NCBI GenBank assembly: GCA_964510315.1
Contig: CAZEAP010000020.1
Location: 1-64,000 of the forward strand
Source of the DNA: CAZEAP01 sp964510315
GTDB lineage: Bacteria > Planctomycetota > Brocadiia > SM23-32
Length of the DNA stretch: 64,000 bases
Direction of reading: 5' to 3'
Shown here: one piece after another, positions 42,515-50,557 of the stretch
Layout of the letters: the number at the start of each line of letters is the position of its first letter
Numbering within the stretch: position 1 is the stretch's first letter
Position numbers and translations under genes: made by a program
Notes under the pieces: model-generated
What the model saw: the letters and a program-made list of their open reading frames with translations, nothing else
Told to the model about the DNA's origin: nothing
The model's database searches: none

Positions 42515-43867
42515 ATGAACCTCGTTGTCATCATGCTGGACTCCCTCAGGCAGGATCACGTCTCATTCTACGGGTGGGAGGGGTGTCCGGTAGAAACCCC
42601 CAACCTGGACGAGCTGGCCTCTCAGGGCGTGGTGTTCGACAACTGCTATCCGGAAGGGCTGCCGACGATACCGGTGCGCACCGAACTGCATACGGGCCAC
42701 CACAGCCTGGTCCACCGCCCCTGGCAGCCGCTGGTGGGCCCGGACGTGGTGCTGTCCGAGATACTGCGACACGAGGGTTTTGTGAACCTGCTGGTGGCCG
42801 ACACGTACCATCTTTTCAAACCCAACATGAACTTCCATCGGGGCTACCACATCTTCCGGTGGATACGGGGCAACGAGTACGACTCCTACCGGATAGCGCC
42901 GCCGGAGAACCGCCGTCTGGAGGACCACGTCAACGAACACTACAATGATGCGTGGCGGGGACGGGTGCTGCAGTACCTGAAGAACACCGACGACTGGGAA
43001 GACCCGGAGGATTTCGCCTGCTGTCGGACGGTGGATACGGCGCTGGAGCTGCTGAGCGGCAGCCCGACCGACCAACCGAAGCTGCTGTGGCTGGACACCT
43101 TCCAGAACCACGAGCCGTGGAGTCCGCCGGCCGAGTTCGACCGCTACGTCCCCGAGGACTACGACGGACCCCGCGTCATCCTCCCCATGGGGGGCAATGC
43201 CCTGGAGTGGGGCAGCGAGGAGATCATCGAATGCGTCCGGGGCCTCTACGCCGGGGATGTCGCCTACGTGGACTGGTGCATCGGGCGGCTGCTGGACGGG
43301 ATGCGCGAGATGGACATCCTGGAGGAGAGCCTCGTCTGCGTCCTCTCCGACCACGGCCACCCCCTGGCCGATCACGACAAGTTTCTGAAGGGCGGGGACC
43401 GGATGTACAGCGAACTTCTGAAGGTGCCCCTGATATTGCGCTTTCCGGGCGGTGAGCATGGAGGGCAAAGGCTCGATGCGCTCGCCCAGTTCCCCGACCT
43501 GCTTCCCACCTGGCTGGACGCGCTGGGACGGGGACCGGCCACCCACGACCTGAGCGGCCACAGCCTGATGCCGGTGATCCGCGGGGAGGCCGAAGCCGTC
43601 CGCGAGGCCACCATCAGCGGCTATTACGGCGCGCCCGACCGGTGCGTGCGGGACCGCCGCTACAGTTACGTCCTGCGTCCCGGCGGCCAGCCGGACGAAC
43701 TGTATGATCTGGTCGAGGACCCCCGCGAGACCAACAACATTATCGGCCGCAAGCCCGAGGTGGCGGACCGTCTGGCGGCGCAGTTCCCGGCTATCTACTT
43801 CCCCGAGCCGCCGGAGAGCCACGGCGTCCAGGGCGACAGCGAGGTGGCGCACACCCCGGTGGGCTGA
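42515..43867 (+). CDS. Sulfatase-fold hydrolase with Thr at the formylglycine site
   Basis: A 450-residue member of the alkaline phosphatase superfamily. Metal-site and fold motifs of sulfatases are present: VVIMLDSLRQDHVSFYG, TPNLDELASQG, VLSDHGHPLADHDKFLKGG, DLLPTWLDALG and ELYDLVEDPRETNN. However, the usual C/S-x-P-x-R motif, whose Cys or Ser becomes formylglycine, reads T51-I-P-V-R55. A Thr nucleophile is used by phosphodiesterases and related phosphohydrolases of this superfamily, so this is probably not a true sulfatase. No signal peptide is seen, so it acts in the cytoplasm. It precedes a sugar isomerase-like gene by 44 bases. Confidence 0.85.
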   Translation: MNLVVIMLDSLRQDHVSFYGWEGCPVETPNLDELASQGVVFDNCYPEGLPTIPVRTELHTGHHSLVHRPWQPLVGPDVVLSEILRHEGFVNLLVADTYHLFKPNMNFHRGYHIFRWIRGNEYDSYRIAPPENRRLEDHVNEHYNDAWRGRVLQYLKNTDDWEDPEDFACCRTVDTALELLSGSPTDQPKLLWLDTFQNHEPWSPPAEFDRYVPEDYDGPRVILPMGGNALEWGSEEIIECVRGLYAGDVAYVDWCIGRLLDGMREMDILEESLVCVLSDHGHPLADHDKFLKGGDRMYSELLKVPLILRFPGGEHGGQRLDALAQFPDLLPTWLDALGRGPATHDLSGHSLMPVIRGEAEAVREATISGYYGAPDRCVRDRRYSYVLRPGGQPDELYDLVEDPRETNNIIGRKPEVADRLAAQFPAIYFPEPPESHGVQGDSEVAHTPVG

Positions 43868-43911
43868 GGCGCGGAGCCGCCAATTTTCGGCACCTACTGA
43901 GGAGGGACAGA

Positions 43912-44688
43912 GTGAAACTCGGATGCTGCGCGTATTCCTATCGTGAACTGCTGACCAACGGCATGATGAACCTGGAGGATTTCCTCGATCTCTGCGTCCA
44001 ACTCAACCTCGACGGCGTGGAACTGACCCAATACTACTTCCCGGAGGAGACCGACCGCTACCTGAACCACATCAGGCGGCAGGTGTTCCGGCGCGGGCTG
44101 GAGGTCTCGGGCACGGCGGTCGGGGGCAACTTCAGCAACGCCGACCCCGACGAGAGGCAAGCCCACATCGAGCACGTGAAGGACTGGATCGTTAAGTCGG
44201 CCCGGCTCGGCTCCCCGGTGCTTCGCGTTTTCGCGGGGGGATGCCCTGACGATACCCCTCAGGAGGAGGCCCGCCGGTGGGTGCGCGAAGGGCTGACCCG
44301 CTGCGCGGTAACCGCCGCCGAGCAGGGCGTCGTGCTGGCCCTGGAGAATCACGGCGGCCTGACCGGTGACGCCGACGGCACGCTGGACCTGCTGGAGCCG
44401 CTGGGGGAGAATCCCTGGGTCGGACTGAACCTCGATTTCGGTAACTTCACCGGTGATGTCTACGGGCAATACGAGCGCTGCGCCCCCCACGCCGTGACCA
44501 CCCACGCGAAGGTGACTGTTCGACAGGGGGATGAGCGCGAAGAGGTGGATTACCGGCGGGTGGTGCGCATCATGGGGGAGGTCGGCTACCGCGGCTATAT
44601 CAGCATCGAATACGAGGAGCCCGGGGACCCGGCCGTCGGCGTGGACCGGTTCGCCGCCTACCTCCGGGGCTGCCTGACGGACGCCTGA
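43912..44688 (+). CDS. Sugar phosphate isomerase/epimerase-like TIM barrel
   Basis: A 258-residue protein of the xylose isomerase-like (AP endonuclease 2) TIM-barrel group. It opens KLGCCAYSYRELL and has the metal-binding blocks GVVLALENHGGLTGDADGTL, VGLNLDFGNF, HAVTTHAKVTV and YRGYISIEYEEPGDP, with the Glu, Asp, His and Glu ligands expected of this fold. Members isomerise or epimerise sugars, inositols or sugar acids. GTG 43912 follows GGAGGG. It is probably co-transcribed with the hydrolase upstream, but the substrate is unknown. Confidence 0.85.
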   Translation: MKLGCCAYSYRELLTNGMMNLEDFLDLCVQLNLDGVELTQYYFPEETDRYLNHIRRQVFRRGLEVSGTAVGGNFSNADPDERQAHIEHVKDWIVKSARLGSPVLRVFAGGCPDDTPQEEARRWVREGLTRCAVTAAEQGVVLALENHGGLTGDADGTLDLLEPLGENPWVGLNLDFGNFTGDVYGQYERCAPHAVTTHAKVTVRQGDEREEVDYRRVVRIMGEVGYRGYISIEYEEPGDPAVGVDRFAAYLRGCLTDA

Positions 44689-44812
44689 CCGGGGCGCGGA
44701 GGTCCTTCGTGCGGGGTGTTGGGGTGGGAATCCCCCGGCGGCTCGGAAGCGTCGGGGGGCGGCGTACGCTATCATGTTGTGAGTGCACGTGCCCGAATCC
44801 GGAGACCCCCTC

Positions 44813-46510
44813 GTGCGGAAGTTGCTGCCCGTGTTGATCTTGCTGCTCATGGTCGGGCTGTGCGGCTGCAGGGCGCCCGAGGGTTCCCCCTCCGAGGGAC
44901 GGGCGGTGATATTCCTGCTGGATTCGGAGGTCAACCGGGACTTCCTTGCTGGACGGGTGCTCGGCCTGAGGGCCGCCGACGTAAGCCACGGCAGCCTGGT
45001 GGGGAGGGTTATCCGGAGCTACTGCCGGGCGGAACTCATCTCGGTGCCCGTGGAGTCCCTTGAAGGTGCGGTGGACCACGGGCGCTACCTCCAGGGGCTC
45101 AGGGGTGTGCTGGACTACGCTCGGACTCACCCCAACGTCCGGGTGGTGGTGAACGTCAGCCTGTCTTCTACTGAACGCGACCCCATCGAGGCGGAACTGC
45201 TGAGGCGGCTTGACGCCGCCGATGTGCTGGTGGTGGCCGCCGCGGGGAACGAGGACTCCGAGGAGCCCTTCTACCCGGCGGCTTTCCCCGAGACGGTGGC
45301 GGTGGCCAGCGCCACCGCCGAGGGGAAGGCCCTGCATTCCAACTACGGCCCCTACGTCGACATCGCCGCCTCCGGGGACATCAGCTTCATAGATTACGAT
45401 TTTCTTCCTTATGAGAAGCTGCGGCGGGAGATGGGGGCTCGCGGCACCTCCTTTGCCGCGCCGAAGGTTGCCGCCACCGTTGCCTTCCTGCTGGAGCGCC
45501 GGGCGGACCTCTCACCCCGCCAGGCCTACCGCATGGTGGAGGAACGCGCTCGGCCGATCGTCGGGGAGCATTTCCGGCAGGGGTTGTTGGGGGCCGGACT
45601 CCTGGACGTGCGGCGGGCTAAGGCGGCCGTCGCCCCCGGCTATCACTTCGCCCACTACGTGCTGCCGGTTTGCGTGTGGGTCGTACTGGGGGTGCTGAGT
45701 GTTTACCTTTGCGTGCGGCACGGTTTGGTGGGGATGTTCCTCACCTTGATGACCTGGCTGGTGGCGCTGCCCGCTTCCTTCTTTTCGGTCGTCCAGATGG
45801 GCCGATGGCTGGATTTCGTGGGCAGGGGCGACCTGGTTGTCGGCTCTGGCGCCGCAGCTCTGCTGTGTGCAGGCTGGTCCGTGGCGCTTGCCGTGCAGGA
45901 CTGGATTCCCCTGAAGGCTGTGGCGGCGACGCTGCTGCCCTACGGCGTTTTCCTTGTGCTGGCGGGCGGAGGCGACGCCGGCCCCGTCGTGCTGGCGAGT
46001 GCCGCGGCCGTTGCCGCCGTGCTGATCGCCGGCGGCTGGGAGCGCGTGACCCAAAAAAGGCTGGCTTCCATCCGTTCCACACGGTCCGTTGGGTCCAAGG
46101 CCGCGCGGCGACTCCTGCGGACGAAGCGGCTTTCGGTTGACCCGCGCATCCAAAAAGCTGTCATTGAGAAGCTCGGCGCCATCAGCGCCGAAGAGGCTGT
46201 AAGGCCCCTGTTGAGGGAGAGTCGACTCCCGGAAGAAGCCCGAGCTGCGCTGGCACAGACCGTGCGCGGGAACCCGGAGTCCCTCCGGGAAACCCTCCGG
46301 CAGTTCGACTCCCTCCCCCGGCGGCAGCGGAACCGGCTCTGCACCGTCCTGCGGGAGGAGTGGTCTCCGGAGCTTGAGAGGCTGCTGGAGGAAGTTGTTG
46401 CGGAGCGGGGCTCAGCACGGCTCCGGAACCGAGTGGAGGAACTACGGGCCGGCCGGGGCGAAGGCACGTCACCCACATCATTCACGAGGAAACGACGCAC
46501 ATTGTTGTAA
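44813..46510 (+). CDS. Subtilase lipoprotein with membrane and helical-repeat C-terminus
   Basis: A 565-residue protein joining several parts. Residues 1-19 are a lipoprotein signal with Cys19 (VGLCGC). Residues about 30-275 are a subtilisin-like S8 domain with triad Asp37 (IFLLDSEVN), His59 (DVSHGSLVGRVI) and Ser213 (RGTSFAAPKVAA), and the oxyanion Asn146 (AAAGNED). Residues about 285-430 hold four or five membrane helices, and about 430-565 is a charged helical region with HEAT-like helices. The protease should face outward and the tail inward. GTG 44813 is chosen because GGAG lies eight bases upstream and the signal begins there; a GTG at 44783 is also in frame. Confidence 0.82.
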   Translation: MRKLLPVLILLLMVGLCGCRAPEGSPSEGRAVIFLLDSEVNRDFLAGRVLGLRAADVSHGSLVGRVIRSYCRAELISVPVESLEGAVDHGRYLQGLRGVLDYARTHPNVRVVVNVSLSSTERDPIEAELLRRLDAADVLVVAAAGNEDSEEPFYPAAFPETVAVASATAEGKALHSNYGPYVDIAASGDISFIDYDFLPYEKLRREMGARGTSFAAPKVAATVAFLLERRADLSPRQAYRMVEERARPIVGEHFRQGLLGAGLLDVRRAKAAVAPGYHFAHYVLPVCVWVVLGVLSVYLCVRHGLVGMFLTLMTWLVALPASFFSVVQMGRWLDFVGRGDLVVGSGAAALLCAGWSVALAVQDWIPLKAVAATLLPYGVFLVLAGGGDAGPVVLASAAAVAAVLIAGGWERVTQKRLASIRSTRSVGSKAARRLLRTKRLSVDPRIQKAVIEKLGAISAEEAVRPLLRESRLPEEARAALAQTVRGNPESLRETLRQFDSLPRRQRNRLCTVLREEWSPELERLLEEVVAERGSARLRNRVEELRAGRGEGTSPTSFTRKRRTLL

Positions 46511-46769
46511 CGGGTTAACCTGATATATGTTAGAGCATATTTAGACGGAGCATGCGGAAAACAGTGTGTTTTTTCGGTGAACAACACCATCCTCGCCCTT
46601 CGGGAGCGGCGCCGGCACCGTATCTGCTTTGTCAGGCTTCGCTTGCAGTGTAAGAACACAGCGGCGCTCGCCTTCCGCGCATCTGCGGCACTGGCAACGC
46701 TTGAATAATCCGGGATCAGACGGTCAATGACCCGGCTTCCTGCCCTTTCGAAGGGCCTCGAGGAGCCGC
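46511..46769. other. AT-richer intergenic gap
   Basis: About 260 bases, clearly richer in A and T than the rest (for example 46511-46580, with TGATATATGTTAG and TGTGTTTTTTCGG). No gene, tRNA or clear terminator is seen; the T6 run at about 46568 is not preceded by a good stem. It may be a transcription end for the subtilase gene or foreign DNA. Confidence 0.4.
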
Positions 46770-46775
46770 TATACT
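46747..46775 (+). promoter_or_regulatory. Candidate promoter of ahcY
   Basis: TATACT (46770-46775) is a fair -10 box; TTCGAA (46747-46752) at 17 bases is a weak -35 box. It lies 41 bases before the ATG. Confidence 0.4.
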
Positions 46776-46816
46776 GTAGGGTTGATTTTGGACTCTGCGC
46801 TGTGCGGGAGAAGAGC

Positions 46817-48076
46817 ATGAAACACGACGTTGCGGACCTGGACCTGGCCGAAGACGGGGTGAAGCGGATCGAATGGGCGCGGCGGGAAATGCCGGTGCTG
46901 CGCGCCGTGCATGAGATATTCAGCGATGAGAAGCCCCTGGAAGGCGTGCGCATGTCGGCATGTCTGCACGTGACTTCCGAGACGGCCAACCTGGCCCGCG
47001 CGCTCAAGGCCGGCGGAGCCGAGGTGGCCCTCTGCGCCTCCAATCCCCTCAGCACCCAGGACAACGTCGCGGCCGCGTTGGTAAAAGAGTACGGCATCCC
47101 GGTATTCGCCGTCCGGGGCGAAGACAGGGAGACTTATTATCGCCACGTGCGCTCCGCCCTGGAGCACGGCCCTCAGATCACCATGGACGACGGAGCGGAC
47201 CTTGTCACTACCATCATTAAAGAGCGGCCCGAGTTGCACGAAGACATCCTGGGGTCGATGGAGGAGACCACCACCGGCGTGATCCGGCTGAGGTCCATGG
47301 AGCAGAAGGGCGTGCTGCCGTTCCCGGTCATCGCCGTCAACGACGCCCGGACCAAGTACCTGTTTGACAACCGCTACGGCACCGGCCAGAGCACGCTGGA
47401 CGGGATCATCCGGGCCACGGGCTTCCTGATTGCCGGCAAGAACGTGGTGGTGGCCGGCTACGGCTGGTGTGGCCGGGGCTTCGCCATGCGGGTCCGAGGG
47501 CACGGGGGCCACGTGATCGTAACCGAAGTAGACGATATCAGGGCGCTGGAGGCGGCCATGGACGGCTATCGGGTGATGCCCATGGCCGAGGCGGCTCCGG
47601 TGGGAGACATATTCTGCACGCTCACCGGCAACCTGCACGTGATTCGGCCGGAGCACATCCGGGCGATGAAAAACGGGGCGGTCATCTGCAACTCCGGACA
47701 CTTTGACGTTGAGATAGACCTGGACGGGCTGCGGGAGATGAGCAGCCGCGTGGTGGAAGGCGTCCGACCCAGCGTGGATGAGTACGTCCTCGGCCCGGAC
47801 AAGAGCGTTTTCGTGCTGGCCGAGGGCCGACTGGTCAATCTGGCCGCCGCCGAAGGGCACCCCGCCTGCGTGATGGACATGTCGTTTGCGACCCAGGCCC
47901 TGACCGCCGAGTGGTGCGCCGGCGAGGAGGGCGGGCTCGAGGCCGCCGTCAACAGCGTGCCGAAGGCCGTGGAGGATCGTGTCGCAAGGCTGAAGCTGGG
48001 CAGCATGGGAATCGAGATCGACCGGCTCACACCCGCTCAGGAAGAATACCTCGAGAGCTGGGAAGTGGGCACCTGA
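46817..48076 (+). CDS. ahcY: Adenosylhomocysteinase (SAH hydrolase)
   Basis: Breaks S-adenosylhomocysteine, the by-product of methylation, into adenosine and homocysteine with bound NAD. The 419-residue protein has MSACLHVTSETANLARALKA, CASNPLSTQDNVAAAL, the catalytic block ITMDDGADLV, ETTTGVIRLRSM, VNDARTKYLFDNRYGTGQS, the NAD fold VVAGYGWCGRGFAMRVRGHG and the C-terminal VNLAAAEGHPACVMDMSFA. Its length fits the shorter bacterial and archaeal class. It recycles SAH from methyltransferases such as the one at 37387-38280. Confidence 0.96.
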   Translation: MKHDVADLDLAEDGVKRIEWARREMPVLRAVHEIFSDEKPLEGVRMSACLHVTSETANLARALKAGGAEVALCASNPLSTQDNVAAALVKEYGIPVFAVRGEDRETYYRHVRSALEHGPQITMDDGADLVTTIIKERPELHEDILGSMEETTTGVIRLRSMEQKGVLPFPVIAVNDARTKYLFDNRYGTGQSTLDGIIRATGFLIAGKNVVVAGYGWCGRGFAMRVRGHGGHVIVTEVDDIRALEAAMDGYRVMPMAEAAPVGDIFCTLTGNLHVIRPEHIRAMKNGAVICNSGHFDVEIDLDGLREMSSRVVEGVRPSVDEYVLGPDKSVFVLAEGRLVNLAAAEGHPACVMDMSFATQALTAEWCAGEEGGLEAAVNSVPKAVEDRVARLKLGSMGIEIDRLTPAQEEYLESWEVGT

Positions 48077-48298
48077 GAGGGGTGGAACCCGGCGGAACGC
48101 GCGGCCGGGGTGGCGGGCTTGGGAACTTCCCGGGCCGGCGCGCTACTGATACAATGGAGAGCGTGACTCGGCTTTGGAACCTGACGGTTTGGGGCGGTAC
48201 GATTTGAGCTGGAATCGAGCACAGGGCGCGCCGGGGAGGGATGTAACCACCCGGGGGGTCCATACGCCTTGCCTGACCGAGAAGCAGGGAGGGGGAAA

Positions 48299-49312
48299 AT
48301 GCCGCTGAAAGTCCGCATCTTCCTATTGTTCGGAGCCGCTGTTCTGCTGGGAGCGATGGTATTGGCTTATCCCGGTGCGCCCAGGCCTGCCACCGGAACT
48401 CCTGCCCCCCGAACCGGCGCGAAGCCCTCCCAGCCCGGTGAGGCAGCGGAAGCGAAGGGCCTGGTCGCCGCCTTCCCGGTCAGTTTCATGACGCGACCGT
48501 CCGGGCTGCCGGCGTTGCGGAGCACGTATGACCTGCAGTTTGCCAGAACTGAGCGAATGTCCCGCGCCGACGCATTGAGGGCGCTGCAGGAGGGCACAGT
48601 GGACCTGGCCCTGGCCACCCTCAGCGACGGGAGGGTTCAGGCTTACAAGCTCCACATCCTGAAGGATGACCGTCGCTTTTTCACCGATTCCTACGCGGCC
48701 CCTCTGGTGCGGGGCGAAGCCCTGGCGAAATCCGAGGAACTCACCTCGGCACTGGCTTCCCTCGGCGGCAAGATATCCAACGAGACGATGCGGAACCTTG
48801 TTCGGAAGGCGGCAACCGGCAACCTGTCGGCGGGACGCGTCGCCACCGAGTTCCTGCGGTCTGAACAGCTTTTGGTCCCTCGGGGGGGCGCGGGGCCGCG
48901 GCGCGCTCCGACCCGGGTGACCGTGGGGGGCAAAAATACCCTCCAGCAGCAGATTCTGCTGGAGATAATGGGCGCAGTGCTCCAAACCGCCCGTAGCATT
49001 GACGTAGAGAAAAAGCCCAACCTGGGGGGAACGCGAGAGTGCTTCGAGGCCTTGAAAGCCGGGCGCATCGACGTGTATGCCGAGTACACCAACGAGGCGC
49101 TGCAGAACATACTGAACACCCGCCCTATACCGGACCCGAAACGCGCCTTCGAGTACCTGTCACAGAGATTTGACCGAAGGTACGACATGGTCTGGCTGAC
49201 GCCCTTCGGCTTCAACAATAAGCCGGTGCTCGTCATGAGTGCCGACCGGGCGAAAGAGCTGGAGGTGGAGACCATCTCCGACCTGGCCGAGCACCGTGCC
49301 GGCCGGAAATAG
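48299..49312 (+). CDS. Betaine-type (OpuAC/OsmF-like) binding protein with its halves in swapped order
   Basis: A 337-residue protein with an N-terminal membrane helix (about 5-24) and a Pro/Ala linker, then two regions. Residues about 56-192 match the C-terminal half of glycine betaine/choline binding proteins: YDLQFARTERM, EGTVDLALATLSDGRVQAYK, HILKDDRRFFTDSYAAPLVR, LGGKISNETMRNLV, VATEFL. Residues about 206-333 match the N-terminal half: VTVGGKNTLQQQILLEIMGA, NLGGTRECFEALKAGRIDVY, AEYTNEAL, VWLTPFGFNNKPVLVMS, ISDLAEH. The order is thus reversed, a circular permutation that still supplies both lobes. No transporter ATPase or permease is nearby. ATG 48299 follows GGGAGGGGG. Confidence 0.8.
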   Translation: MPLKVRIFLLFGAAVLLGAMVLAYPGAPRPATGTPAPRTGAKPSQPGEAAEAKGLVAAFPVSFMTRPSGLPALRSTYDLQFARTERMSRADALRALQEGTVDLALATLSDGRVQAYKLHILKDDRRFFTDSYAAPLVRGEALAKSEELTSALASLGGKISNETMRNLVRKAATGNLSAGRVATEFLRSEQLLVPRGGAGPRRAPTRVTVGGKNTLQQQILLEIMGAVLQTARSIDVEKKPNLGGTRECFEALKAGRIDVYAEYTNEALQNILNTRPIPDPKRAFEYLSQRFDRRYDMVWLTPFGFNNKPVLVMSADRAKELEVETISDLAEHRAGRK

Positions 49313-49323
49313 GGGGAGGCGGG

Positions 49324-50535
49324 TCAGGGCGGCCGGCAGGTCCCGTCCGGCAGACGCGCTGTCGTCCATCCCAAATCCGTTTCGTCGCAGGGATATTCGG
49401 CGGCCAACTCCTGGTCGAAGCCGATCCCCAGCCCCGGCCGGTCGTTGGGATGGATCATGCCGTCGCGCACCTCGGGCGTTCCAGGGAACATTTCACGCTC
49501 TACCTCACTTCGTCTGCCCCATTCCTGCACGCCGAAGTTGTGCACCGCGAGGTCCAGGTGCAGGCCGGCCGCCATGCCGACCGGCGAGACGTCCCCCGGC
49601 CCGTGCCAGGCCGTCCTTACCCCGAAGGGCTCGCACAGATGGGCCAGCTTCAGCGCGGGCGTGATGCCCCCGATCTGAGAGATGTGGCAGCGCACGAAGT
49701 CCACCAGCCGCCGGCAGACCACGGGAGCAAGTTCGCGGGGATGGCTGAACAGCTCTCCCATCGCAATGGGGGTGGCACACTGCCGCCGGATGTCCGCCAG
49801 CCAGTCCAGATGCTCCGGCGCGAGGGGGTCCTCCAGGAAATACAGCCGGTAGGGCTCCACCGCCTTGGCCAGCGCTACCGCGTCGATGGGGGCCAGGCGC
49901 TCGTGGACGTCGTGGAGGAGTTCCACCTCGTCGCCCAGCTCAACTCGCAGAAACTCGAACAGCTCCGGTATCCGCCGGAGCTTTTCCTTCGGATCGAAGT
50001 AGGCGCCTTCGGGGGCCCCGGACGGACGCTCGATGGTGGGGGCCTCCGTGCCGGCGTAGCCGCCGAGCTGGCAGCGCACGTGGCGGAAACCCTCATCGAT
50101 GAGCCGGCGGGCGTTTTCGGCCACCTCCTCGGGGCTCGTCCCGCCGGCGTGGGAGTAGGCCGCCGCGGCGGGCCGGCATTTTCCCCCCCACAGCTCGCAG
50201 CAGGGCATGTCCGCCAGCTTGCCCTTTATGTCCCAAAGGGCCATGTCGATGCCGCTGATCGCGTTGTTCAGCACCGGTCCGTTCCGCCAATAGCCGCTGA
50301 ACATCATGGAGTGCCACAGGTCCTCGATGTTCCCGGGGTTCTTGCCGATCACGAACGGTCCGAGGTGATGCCGGAGGGCCGCCTCGACGGCCCGGTGGCG
50401 CTGGGTGAAAGTGGCGCAGCCCAGCCCGTAGAGGCCGGGCTCGCTGGTGAGGACCTTCACCACCGCCAGCCGGCAGGCGGGGCTCCGCGGCTGCGTGAGG
50501 AAGACCTGAACGTCCCTGATGCGCAGTTCAGACAT
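49324..50535 (-). CDS. RspA/ManD-like enolase-superfamily dehydratase
   Basis: A 403-residue enolase-superfamily enzyme close to the RspA/mannonate dehydratase subgroup, which removes water from sugar acids. The capping domain has GLYGLGCATFTQRHRAVE and the SGYWRNGPVLNNAISGIDMA block; the barrel carries metal ligands in LLHDVHERL, FLEDPLAPEH and AMGELFSHP, then HISQIGGITPALKLA, the TAWHGPGDVSPV motif and the family C-terminus MIHPNDRPGLGIGFDQELAA. ATG 50535 is preferred because GAGG lies 11 bases upstream, while it is too close to an ATG at 50544. With the gluconate genes nearby it fits sugar-acid breakdown; the substrate is inferred. Confidence 0.88.
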   Translation of the reverse strand: MSELRIRDVQVFLTQPRSPACRLAVVKVLTSEPGLYGLGCATFTQRHRAVEAALRHHLGPFVIGKNPGNIEDLWHSMMFSGYWRNGPVLNNAISGIDMALWDIKGKLADMPCCELWGGKCRPAAAAYSHAGGTSPEEVAENARRLIDEGFRHVRCQLGGYAGTEAPTIERPSGAPEGAYFDPKEKLRRIPELFEFLRVELGDEVELLHDVHERLAPIDAVALAKAVEPYRLYFLEDPLAPEHLDWLADIRRQCATPIAMGELFSHPRELAPVVCRRLVDFVRCHISQIGGITPALKLAHLCEPFGVRTAWHGPGDVSPVGMAAGLHLDLAVHNFGVQEWGRRSEVEREMFPGTPEVRDGMIHPNDRPGLGIGFDQELAAEYPCDETDLGWTTARLPDGTCRPP

Positions 50536-50557
50536 TCTGGGCATTACCTCGGGAAAC

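Noticed and set aside
46747..46816. Possible SAH riboswitch upstream of ahcY (CGAGGAGC-CGCT-like words)
   Set aside because: Only the first block loosely resembles the motif, the downstream pairing halves are absent, and a -10 box TATACT sits inside it.
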